A stretch of 7,937 nucleotides of DNA from Selenomonadaceae bacterium (lineage in GTDB: Bacteria > Bacillota > Negativicutes > Selenomonadales > Selenomonadaceae), in assembly GCA_017445435.1 (NCBI GenBank), contig JAFSUE010000126.1, forward strand, positions 1-7,937, given 5' to 3'. Numbering within the stretch: position 1 is the first letter of the stretch; the number at the start of each line of letters is the position of its first letter. Below are positions 1 to 5,570 of the stretch, one piece after another. Position numbers and translations under genes: made by a program. A model generated the notes under the pieces. That model ran no database searches, was not told the origin of the DNA, and saw nothing but the letters and a program-made list of their open reading frames with translations.

Positions 1-663
1 ACGCCGTATGTAACAAACTGATGGCGTCTTTATAAAAACTTTTGCAAACATTATCCACTGTAATTCGGTAAATTTGTAGTCATACTTAAAAAATATTTCG
101 TTCTCCAACATAAAATTTCTGCGTAAAAGATTATACATTATATCGTGAAAAGTTCCTTGAACATACCATTCATTAAATCTGATTGCGGGATCTTCAGAAA
201 TAACGGTAATTTCTTGGACAGGTTTACTTTCCCAGCAAGTTAAATGAAGTTTATGAATATCTATTACGCCATCTTTTTCAGATTGTAAAAAATAGCATTC
301 GTGTACGACATCAGCATTTGTCGTTTCTGCAACTTCATACAAATGTTGAAGTGCATCTATAACAAGCAAATCGTCGCTGTGCAAAAAAGTAATATATTTT
401 CCCTGCGCATCAAACATAAGATGATTAGATGAAATAAGCAACCCAAGATTCCTTTCATTGCGAATCAACTTTATTTTGCCCGAAGAAATTTGTTGAGAAT
501 ATTTTTCCGCTACAAATTCAAAAGAACCATCAGTCGAACAATTATCGCGAATGATAATTTCAAAATCTTGAAAGGTCTGATTCAAAACGCTATTGATACA
601 ATCTTCAATGTAATGTTTGCGATTGTACATTGGAATTAGCACAGAAATTTTCGGTTCACTCAT
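1..663 (-). CDS. Family 2 glycosyltransferase, GT-A fold (partial, 3' end beyond window)
   Basis: This gene encodes a cytoplasmic or membrane-associated glycosyltransferase that would transfer a sugar from an activated donor, typically to a surface polysaccharide, lipid-linked glycan or glycoprotein. I translated 221 residues from ATG at 661-663 down to base 1 without a stop. The N-terminus SVLIPMYNR (residues 7-15) is the first GT-A strand. RDNCSTDGS (39-47) is the nucleotide-binding segment, in the common DNCSTDG variant of DDGSTDG. NERNLGLL (69-76) follows, and LHSDDLL (94-100) is the DXD-like metal-binding motif. TELQW (199-203) sits where the family usually has its ED-x-x-W catalytic segment, with E200 as candidate base. 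A clear Shine-Dalgarno, AAGGAGAG, lies about 9 bases before the start. It is 17 bases downstream of the Uma2 gene, so the two are probably cotranscribed. Donor and acceptor cannot be told from sequence. Confidence 0.92.
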   Translation of the reverse strand, partial: MSEPKISVLIPMYNRKHYIEDCINSVLNQTFQDFEIIIRDNCSTDGSFEFVAEKYSQQISSGKIKLIRNERNLGLLISSNHLMFDAQGKYITFLHSDDLLVIDALQHLYEVAETTNADVVHECYFLQSEKDGVIDIHKLHLTCWESKPVQEITVISEDPAIRFNEWYVQGTFHDIMYNLLRRNFMLENEIFFKYDYKFTELQWIMFAKVFIKTPSVCYIRR

Positions 664-680
664 TAAATTTATTCCTCTCC

Positions 681-1259
681 TTAATCGTCGTAGCCCCAAG
701 AAAAAATATCATCAACCTTAATGAATAAGTCATCGAAGATTGAAACTTTAATTTCGATTTTTTCAGCGGCTTTTTCTTCGTCAGTAAGTGTACCTAATTC
801 ATCTTCACTGTACTTAAAATAGGTATTGTCAAAATCAAATTTTCTATTACGCAAAATGTAAACGTCAACCACTTTCATAAAAGGATCAATAATCCAATAT
901 TCTTTTACGCCATTTGATTCGTAAATATCTTTTTTAATAGTTAAATCTTTTTTGCGCGTCGACCTAGACAGCACTTCAACAACCATATCGGGTACGCCAT
1001 GAATTGCGCCTTTCCAATTCAAAATGCCAGAATTTTCTTTAGTAACAACAACTAAATCAGGGTTAAAAAGATTGCCATCGGGAAAATAAACATCAACATT
1101 ATCGGTAAAAACATAGCCGCATTTTTTCTCGTCAACATAATTGAAAATTCTTGCTGCTAAACGCATAACTATTCCACTGTGATTAAGCCGCGGCATTGGC
1201 GACATAAATTTTTCACCTCCAATAACTTCGTAGTCACGAGTTAAGGCATCATTCAACAT
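681..1259 (-). CDS. Uma2 family protein (DUF820, PD-(D/E)XK nuclease fold)
   Basis: This 192-residue protein has the usual length and outline of the Uma2/DUF820 family, which is restriction-endonuclease-like in fold, often present in many copies per genome, and without a firmly established role. The N-terminal TRDYEVIGGEKFMSPMP (7-23) is the typical opening. Core motifs are NPDLVVV (66-72), PDMVVEVLS (90-98) and a helix with K109/K110 leading into GVKEYWIIDP (117-126). D68, D91, E95 and one of these lysines are the likely metal-site residues. All core positions look intact, so an active nuclease is possible but unproven. The ATG is preceded by GGGAGATGATTTA, which supplies the ribosome binding site. 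It is the first gene of a two-gene minus-strand unit with the glycosyltransferase. There is no transposase or toxin-antitoxin partner beside it. Confidence 0.92.
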   Translation of the reverse strand: MLNDALTRDYEVIGGEKFMSPMPRLNHSGIVMRLAARIFNYVDEKKCGYVFTDNVDVYFPDGNLFNPDLVVVTKENSGILNWKGAIHGVPDMVVEVLSRSTRKKDLTIKKDIYESNGVKEYWIIDPFMKVVDVYILRNRKFDFDNTYFKYSEDELGTLTDEEKAAEKIEIKVSIFDDLFIKVDDIFSWGYDD

Positions 1260-1288
1260 TTAAATCATCTCCCTTCAAAAAAATTTTC

Positions 1289-1318
1289 AGTATAAAATAA
1301 AGTATCGTACATCATTAA
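1289..1318 (-). promoter_or_regulatory. Possible promoter of the Uma2-glycosyltransferase unit
   Basis: On the minus strand a TATACT hexamer (1294 down to 1289) matches the sigma-A -10 consensus at five of six bases. It would start transcription about 23 bases before the Uma2 ATG. The -35 region is poor (TTAATG at about 18 bases), so this is a weak call in an AT-rich stretch. Confidence 0.3.
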
Positions 1319-1387
1319 ATTAGCGTGATTTTATCATTGATAATCTAAATATTTCCGTGTACATAATTCATCACTTTAAAAAATTAC

Positions 1388-1409
1388 CCTCCACTCAGGA
1401 GGATTTTTT
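1388..1409 (+). terminator. Terminator-like hairpin without an obvious upstream gene
   Basis: CCTCC (1388-1392), loop ACTCA and GGAGG (1398-1402) form a short GC-rich stem followed by ATTTTTT. On the opposite strand the same stem is followed by GTAATTTTTT, so it could work in both directions. Nothing on the plus strand upstream, and nothing on the minus strand to its right, clearly needs it. The right arm also looks like a Shine-Dalgarno for a TTG at 1411. Confidence 0.4.
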
Positions 1410-1664
1410 ATTGACTAGATTTCATTTCATTTTTTCAAATATTATCGTCGCCCATTGTTTGTTTTGCCAATTTTTTATAATAATTTTAGCACAATGCAAG
1501 GTGCATCTGCAATATTTACAACGAAAATATTTTAAAATTGCATAGATATATCAATTGATTTCCGCTACAAGCAGTCGTAAATTTTGAAAAAGCATTTCAG
1601 ACAAAAATTAAATAAATAATGCGCGTACTTACAAAAAAATTTTAAGCTAACAAGTCGTTTACCC

Positions 1665-1694
1665 TTGCAAAAATGTAGAAATTTTTGCTAAACT
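1665..1694 (+). promoter_or_regulatory. Sigma-A-like promoter with internal inverted repeat (candidate operator) for the export operon
   Basis: TTGCAA (1665-1670) and TAAACT (1689-1694) are separated by 18 bases, and TG at 1686-1687 gives an extended -10. Between the boxes lies a perfect 8-base inverted repeat, GCAAAAAT (1667-1674) and ATTTTTGC (1681-1688), with a 6-base centre. It occupies the spacer exactly. That is the position expected for a repressor or MerR-like regulator site, although no regulator gene is in the window. Transcription would start near 1701, leaving a short leader with AGGGAGGGG (1713-1721) before the ATG at 1730. Confidence 0.45.
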
Positions 1695-1729
1695 TTCCTC
1701 GACAAAATTTTTAGGGAGGGGAATTTTTT

Positions 1730-2830
1730 ATGCAACCGAATCAAAAAGCGGCGCGTGTAGGAATTTTTTTTATTGTACTTTTAATCGTTAGCGGCGTCGT
1801 GCTTATGTATCGCGGCAATGACGCAGTAATTTTAGCTACAGAAAAAAAAGATGCAATTTTAACGGCGGAGCAAATTAAACTTTCCTTCGATTCAGTTGGC
1901 GGACGTATGATTAATGAAGCTGTCAAGGAAGGGCAGGAAGTTCAAACTGGAGATTTAATTATGGCGCTTGACTCTACCGATACAGATTTATCTATTGAAC
2001 GATTGACCGCGCAAATTGCCCAGCTTGACGCGCAGATTAAATCTACAACTGGAACTATGGGCGTTGGATTATTCCGCGTTGATAACGATGAGCAACAATC
2101 TTTCCGTCAAATTGACAGTCAACGCGCCGCCGTAAATTCCGCGCAGGCTACGTTGAGAAATTCTGAAATAAATTACAATCGAACTTTAAATCTTGTCAAT
2201 GAAGGCGCCGTCGCACAATCTCAACTTGATGATGCTACAATGGCGTTGAACGTTGCCCGCGCTAACGTCGAAACACAGCAACAGTTACTTGAACGTCTTT
2301 TAGCTGGCGTAAGTGATAACGGTTACACTGATTCGTTGAACTTGCCGACGATTGCACAGGAACGCGCCGAAATTCAAAATATGGAAAATGATATTGCCGC
2401 GCTTAATCAGCAGAAAAAAGCGTTGGAAGTTCAGCTGAAGGAATTGCAAGTTGCCAAGTCCCGCTTGACACTTCATGCGCCTGAAGCTGGAAAAATTCTT
2501 AGCGTCCTTTTGAAACAAGGCGAAATGGTTTCCCCTAACGTTCCAGTTGTCCTGCTTGAGACGAAAAGAATTTACTACGACATTTACGTTTCGGAAGAAC
2601 AAGCCGTTAAACTTCATGAAGGCGATGAAGTGACTTGTACGACTGTTGCTGACGACAAAAAAGTTAAAGGTACAATTCGCCTTTTGACACAAGCGCCTGG
2701 TTTTGCTGATTTGAATCAATCGCGCGAAAAATCCCAAGCTGATTTAACTTCCTTTCAAGTCCGAATTTATATTGACCCTTCAAGTGACGTAATGGCAGGT
2801 CAAACCGTCACGGTTAATTTTAGGGAGTAG
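1730..2830 (+). CDS. HlyD/EmrA-like membrane fusion protein (periplasmic adaptor)
   Basis: This 366-residue adaptor would link an inner-membrane exporter to the outer envelope. It has one N-terminal membrane anchor (about 10-27, GIFFIVLLIVSGVVLMY). The first half of the biotinyl/lipoyl-like domain follows (about 55-87, including VGGRMINEAVKEGQEV and GDLIMALDSTD). Next is a long alpha-helical coiled-coil hairpin (about 88-243), turning near 192-206. The second lipoyl half is at about 244-278 (LTLHAPEAGKILSVLLKQGE, MVSPNVPVVLLE). A beta-barrel C-terminal part covers 280-366. The order and length fit YhiI/YbhG/EmrA-type adaptors. The ATG follows AGGGAGGGG at a good distance. The permease gene begins 59 bases downstream, which supports one export complex. 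Substrate and outer-membrane partner are unknown, and no TolC-like gene is in the window. Confidence 0.93.
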   Translation: MQPNQKAARVGIFFIVLLIVSGVVLMYRGNDAVILATEKKDAILTAEQIKLSFDSVGGRMINEAVKEGQEVQTGDLIMALDSTDTDLSIERLTAQIAQLDAQIKSTTGTMGVGLFRVDNDEQQSFRQIDSQRAAVNSAQATLRNSEINYNRTLNLVNEGAVAQSQLDDATMALNVARANVETQQQLLERLLAGVSDNGYTDSLNLPTIAQERAEIQNMENDIAALNQQKKALEVQLKELQVAKSRLTLHAPEAGKILSVLLKQGEMVSPNVPVVLLETKRIYYDIYVSEEQAVKLHEGDEVTCTTVADDKKVKGTIRLLTQAPGFADLNQSREKSQADLTSFQVRIYIDPSSDVMAGQTVTVNFRE

Positions 2831-2840
2831 GAGGTAGAAA

Positions 2841-2872
2841 ACTACTGACTACTAACTACTCACTACTCACTA
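2841..2872 (+). repeat. Tandem 7-base repeat ACTACTN, four copies plus a partial
   Basis: The units are ACTACTG (2841), ACTACTA (2848), ACTACTC (2855) and ACTACTC (2862), then ACTA (2869). It fills the gap between the adaptor stop codon (2828-2830) and the permease ribosome binding site (AAAAAGGGGG, 2872-2881). The purine-rich end of the adaptor gene (from 2821) is partly complementary to it: 13 of 17 bases pair against 2856-2872. The leader could therefore fold. Confidence 0.85.
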
Positions 2873-2889
2873 AAAAGGGGGTTGATGAT

Positions 2890-4545
2890 TTGGGCTTTAA
2901 AGAATCTTTTATCAGCGAAATAAAATTTTTGTTCAGCGGCAAGGGCATGCCCTACGAAAAAGTTTGCATAATGGTTGCAATGGTTATCAGCGTGATTTTA
3001 TCCGTTATGCTGTCAGGAAATTTTTCTAAGGACGCGCCAGTTGCCGTGATTGATTTGGACAATTCAAAGTACAGCCGCGAACTTATCACGAAGATTAACG
3101 CGTCTGAATATATGAAAGTCACCGCAATTATTAACGTGCCGACGAATCCAGAGGAACTTTTCTATCGTGATAAATTTGACGCCGTGATTTATTTGCCACA
3201 AGGTCTTGAAAAAAATCGTTATGACGGTTCAGCCGCGCCGATTGGAATTTTCTATGACAATACAAATACCGCGCAGTCTGCCGATATAAAATCTGCGTTG
3301 CCGACGTTGATAGCGATTGAGAACGCGCAATTTTCAAACGGTACATCAAGCGGCGGTTTAACTTTGAACGACAGAATACTTTTCAATCCTGCTGGCTCAA
3401 CTTCAAACGCGCAGACGCAGGGATTTTTATTTTTCTTCGGCGCAATGTTTTTTACCTTCGCAACAATCGGAATGATACCGCGCCTTAAACTTACTAAGCA
3501 GTATGAACCGACGATTTTAAACGGTACGCCGTGGGATTTAATCGGCAGAATTTTACCTTATGCAATGTGTATGACCGTTTCATTTTTCGTAGGGCTTGCA
3601 GTTTTGAGAGTTTGGGGCGATTTAGTTTTTTCAGGCAGAGTTTTAGAATTTTTATTGATAGAAATTTTTATGGCGCTAACAATCGGAATGCTAAGTATAT
3701 TTATGGGTTGGACGGCGGCGAATCCAGGTATAGCGTCAAGCCGAATGATTTTATTTATACCAGGCGGCTTTATATTCGGCGGCGTGACAAGTCCACTTTC
3801 GCATTTATCGGAATGGGTCGTTGACTTCGCGCATATTTTCCCCTTAACGTGGCAGTTTCACTTTACGCGAGATATTATTCAGCGCGGCGCAAGTTTATCG
3901 GCGATAAGTTCAGAAATTGGCGCATTTATGATTTATATGGGCGTCGTTGCAACTTTATTGAGTTTTAGATTTTATAAAAGTCGTAAGGAATTAGCGCCTG
4001 CGAAAGTTGAAGTTGAAGAGCCTACACCTGCGCGGGAAGAATCAGTAGCAGAATCAGTACAAGGTACGAAAATTCAGCACGTGTTAGTACCGACGGACGG
4101 ATCGGGGCAAGCGTTTAAAGCTGTGTTGAAAGCAATTCAAGTTGCGGAATTTTACGAAGCGCGAATAACTTTGTTGATGTGCGTTGAATTGGAAAAAGAA
4201 ATTTCCGCCTTTGAACAAGTCAGCTTGAGCGGCTACATACCAGCTGAATTAAACGCGGCGGCGTATGATTTTCTTTCGGAGTTAATGTTGGTCGTACCGA
4301 GTGACATAAAAGTTAAAACGCGCGTTGAGATTGGCGAACCTGGCGAAACGATTGTTGAGTTTGCGCAGTACGAACACTGCGACGTGATTATTATGGGCGA
4401 AAAAGGTTTCGGAGGTTTCGGCAAATCTGGAATTGGTAGCGTGGCTAAGTACGTCAAGGACAATGCAACTTGTAACGTCGTCTTGGTTGAGGGGCTGCCC
4501 GATGATTGGGAAGATGAAGACAACCTTAACTTCACGGGAAAATAA
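2890..4545 (+). CDS. ABC-2 type transporter permease fused to a C-terminal universal stress protein (Usp) domain
   Basis: This 551-residue protein joins two families in one frame. Residues 1-365 are an ABC-2 type permease of the YhhJ/YbhS kind: TM1 at about 24-42, a large extracytoplasmic domain at 45-175, then five segments near 177-196, 221-241, 252-272, 284-300 and 343-360. A charged, Pro/Glu-rich linker (about 366-393) leads into a full Usp domain (395-535). It has VLVPTDGSG (398-406, with the ATP-contacting Asp at 403) and the complete G-x2-G-x9-G-S motif at G503, G506, G516 and S517, as in ATP-binding Usp proteins. Topology puts this domain in the cytoplasm. The start is TTG after AAGGGGG, as no in-frame ATG or GTG fits. 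It follows the adaptor gene, but no ABC ATPase gene is nearby. ATP sensing by the tail is inference. There is no frameshift or second start, so this is a true single ORF. Confidence 0.93.
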   Translation: MGFKESFISEIKFLFSGKGMPYEKVCIMVAMVISVILSVMLSGNFSKDAPVAVIDLDNSKYSRELITKINASEYMKVTAIINVPTNPEELFYRDKFDAVIYLPQGLEKNRYDGSAAPIGIFYDNTNTAQSADIKSALPTLIAIENAQFSNGTSSGGLTLNDRILFNPAGSTSNAQTQGFLFFFGAMFFTFATIGMIPRLKLTKQYEPTILNGTPWDLIGRILPYAMCMTVSFFVGLAVLRVWGDLVFSGRVLEFLLIEIFMALTIGMLSIFMGWTAANPGIASSRMILFIPGGFIFGGVTSPLSHLSEWVVDFAHIFPLTWQFHFTRDIIQRGASLSAISSEIGAFMIYMGVVATLLSFRFYKSRKELAPAKVEVEEPTPAREESVAESVQGTKIQHVLVPTDGSGQAFKAVLKAIQVAEFYEARITLLMCVELEKEISAFEQVSLSGYIPAELNAAAYDFLSELMLVVPSDIKVKTRVEIGEPGETIVEFAQYEHCDVIIMGEKGFGGFGKSGIGSVAKYVKDNATCNVVLVEGLPDDWEDEDNLNFTGK

Positions 4546-4568
4546 ATTTCAGCTTTAATAATTTTTTA

Positions 4569-4597
4569 TTCACCTTTAAGAATTGAAATGATATACT
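4569..4597 (+). promoter_or_regulatory. Probable promoter of the chaperone-like operon, -10 inside a palindrome loop
   Basis: TTCACC (4569-4574) and TATACT (4592-4597) are spaced by 17 bases, with TG at 4589-4590 making an extended -10. TATACT is exactly the last six bases of the 7-base loop of the perfect inverted repeat described as the terminator. A dimeric regulator bound to the two arms would therefore cover the -10. The expected start is near 4604, giving a leader of about 30 bases. This is not a CIRCE element (TTAGCACTC-N9-GAGTGCTAA). Confidence 0.45.
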
Positions 4598-4617
4598 CAT
4601 TTCAATTTTATTTTTTT
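4579..4617 (+). terminator. Rho-independent terminator of the export operon (or operator palindrome)
   Basis: AATTGAAATG (4581-4590) and CATTTCAATT (4598-4607) are perfect 10-base complementary arms around the 7-base loop ATATACT. They are extended by a G-U and an A-T pair and followed by TTATTTTTTT. It lies 35 bases after the permease stop, the right place to end that transcript. The stem is AT-rich, so the T-tract is the main support. The same sequence overlaps the next operon's promoter. Confidence 0.6.
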
Positions 4618-4632
4618 GGGAGTGATAAAATT

Positions 4633-5007
4633 TTGGAGATGAACATTGACGCAGAAAAATTTCAAAGCGTCGTTGACTTAATCGTTGAAAGTTGGCGGCT
4701 GAATAGGCACATTAAAAATTTGGCAGAAAGAATTGCTGATCCTAAAATTCAGAAAAAATCTTTCAATCAAGTTGCACGTTTTGAAAAGCATTTGAACTCG
4801 ACGCTAAACGCGCTAAATTTGAGCGTCATCGATTTCACTGGCGAAGAGTTTGAAGACGGACTACCGATTTTGCCAATTAATTTAGGTGACTTCGACGCAA
4901 ACGACGTTTTATTTGTCGAAATGATGATGGAGCCAACAGTAAAAGTTGCAAATACTACGGAGATTATCCGAAAAGGCGCGGCAGTTTTGGGGAGGAAGTC
5001 TGAATGA
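4633..5007 (+). CDS. Small helical protein with GrpE-like outline, possible Hsp70 partner
   Basis: I do not firmly recognise this 124-residue protein. Its first 65 residues are helical, with heptad-like hydrophobic spacing and many charged residues (for example LIVESWRLNRHIKNLAERI, 16-34). A short beta-rich part follows: VIDFTGEEFEDGLP (65-78), then LPINLGDFDANDVLFVEMMM (80-99), PTV and IIRKGAAVLGR (111-121). A long helix followed by a compact beta segment ending near a KG-x-LGR turn resembles the outline of GrpE, the nucleotide exchange factor of Hsp70. This is a resemblance of layout, not a motif match. The position supports it: its stop codon overlaps the Hsp70 start in ATGA (5004-5007), implying coupled translation. 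I chose TTG at 4633, 10 bases after GGGAG (4618-4622). The ATG at 4639 is an alternative. The upstream ATG at 4588 lies in the terminator stem. Confidence 0.78.
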   Translation: MEMNIDAEKFQSVVDLIVESWRLNRHIKNLAERIADPKIQKKSFNQVARFEKHLNSTLNALNLSVIDFTGEEFEDGLPILPINLGDFDANDVLFVEMMMEPTVKVANTTEIIRKGAAVLGRKSE

Positions 5008-5570
5008 AATATTTTGTCGGCATTGATTTAGGTACGACGAACAGCGCCATTTCCACTTTTGACGGCGAAAATGTTCGCATTTGGAAAAATAAAAAAGATC
5101 AGACTGACGTTACGCCGTCTGCTATTTATACGGATAAGCGCGGCAAAAAATTTTATGGTCAAGCCGCCTACAGAAAAATTCCGCAAGATGAAAAAAATTG
5201 CGCCTTCCTTTTCAAACGTTTCATGGGAACTAGCAACAAAATTAAAATGGGCGATAAAGAGTACACGCCTGAAGAATGTAGCGCTGAAATTTTACGCGAA
5301 CTTTATAAAAATTTGCCTGAAGAAATTCGCGAAAGTGACGAAGTTGCAACAGTCATTACTGTACCTGCGGCGTTTAATCAAATGCAAAATGCTGCTACGC
5401 TTGAGGCGGCGAAAATGGCGGGCATTGGTAAAGTTGCGCTTATGCAAGAACCTGTTGCCGCGATAATGTGCGTTATGCGTCAAAAGAAAAATGATTCAAA
5501 CTTTCTCATTTACGATTTAGGCGGCGAACGTTGGACGTTGCTATTGCTGAAAATTTTTCTGGCAAAATAA
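5004..5570 (+). CDS. Divergent Hsp70 (DnaK-like), N-terminal part, cut short by a frameshift
   Basis: This is the first half of the Hsp70 ATPase domain. The phosphate-1 loop VGIDLGTTNSAIS is at residues 5-17. LFKRFMG (69-75) carries K71 at the place of the catalytic lysine of DnaK/Hsc70. VITVPAAFNQMQNAATLEAA (117-136) and LMQEPVAAIM (146-155) form the connect-1 region. LIYDLGG (168-174) begins the phosphate-2 loop. There the frame is lost: the next residues (from E175) are unrelated to Hsp70, and translation stops at 5568-5570. The missing continuation is found one frame away from 5531. About 174 residues are genuine, and the last 14 are out of frame. The start ATG has GGGAGGAAG upstream and overlaps the previous stop codon. 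As written, the product lacks half of its nucleotide site and would not work as an ATPase. Confidence 0.9.
   Translation: MKYFVGIDLGTTNSAISTFDGENVRIWKNKKDQTDVTPSAIYTDKRGKKFYGQAAYRKIPQDEKNCAFLFKRFMGTSNKIKMGDKEYTPEECSAEILRELYKNLPEEIRESDEVATVITVPAAFNQMQNAATLEAAKMAGIGKVALMQEPVAAIMCVMRQKKNDSNFLIYDLGGERWTLLLLKIFLAK
5520..5533 (+). other. Single-base deletion (frameshift) in the Hsp70 phosphate-2 loop
   Basis: The bases read GGC GGC GAACG TTG GAC. One extra G (GGC GGC GGA ACG TTG GAC) restores the canonical DLGGGTLDVAIAENFSG across the two frames, with no residue lost. The repaired gene would encode 829 residues from 5004 to 7492. I see no X-XXY-YYZ slippery heptamer here or in the overlap to 5570, so programmed frameshifting is unlikely. 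Confidence 0.88.

Larger units (their letters stand above)
1260..1729. other. Divergent intergenic region, no convincing gene
   Basis: These 470 bases separate the minus-strand Uma2 unit from the plus-strand export operon. They are very AT-rich, and the short open frames across them have no coding character. Seen within it are a 13-base palindrome TTATCATTGATAA at 1331-1343, a terminator-like hairpin at 1388-1409, a 10-base palindrome ATCAATTGAT at 1550-1559, and a promoter with an inverted repeat at 1665-1694. The stretch 1411-1545 can be read as a 44-residue hydrophobic peptide from a TTG placed 8 bases after AGGAGG. That AGGAGG is also the right arm of the hairpin and the composition is poor, so I do not call it a gene. 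Confidence 0.6.

Noticed and set aside
1329..1347. Fur- or PerR-like box around TTATCATTGATAA
   Set aside because: By eye only about 11 of 19 bases fit a Fur consensus, which is easily reached by chance in AT-rich DNA.
1357..1545. A 62-codon open frame starting with GTG in the intergenic region
   Set aside because: It runs through the terminator-like hairpin, has no ribosome binding site before the GTG, and has no coding character. Only the shorter TTG version has a site, and that is weak.
2300..2737. Antisense open frame of 145 codons inside the adaptor gene, and similar antisense frames in other genes
   Set aside because: They mirror the codon bias of clearly recognised genes on the other strand and match no family.
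4081..4545. The Usp domain as a separate gene starting at an internal GTG (4081)
   Set aside because: No ribosome binding site lies at a proper distance, the start would cut the first beta strand, and the permease frame runs through without interruption.
4588..4632. Upstream ATG start for the small GrpE-like protein
   Set aside because: The ATG lies in the left arm of the terminator stem, before the predicted transcript start, and has no Shine-Dalgarno. The added residues are translated T-tract.
4546..4632. CIRCE (HrcA) operator before the chaperone-like operon
   Set aside because: The palindrome is AATTGAAATG-N7-CATTTCAATT, not TTAGCACTC-N9-GAGTGCTAA.
5520..5570. Programmed -1 ribosomal frameshift in the Hsp70 gene
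   Set aside because: No slippery heptamer is present. Only a shift exactly at the GGC GGC codons would restore the phosphate-2 loop, so a base deletion explains it better.
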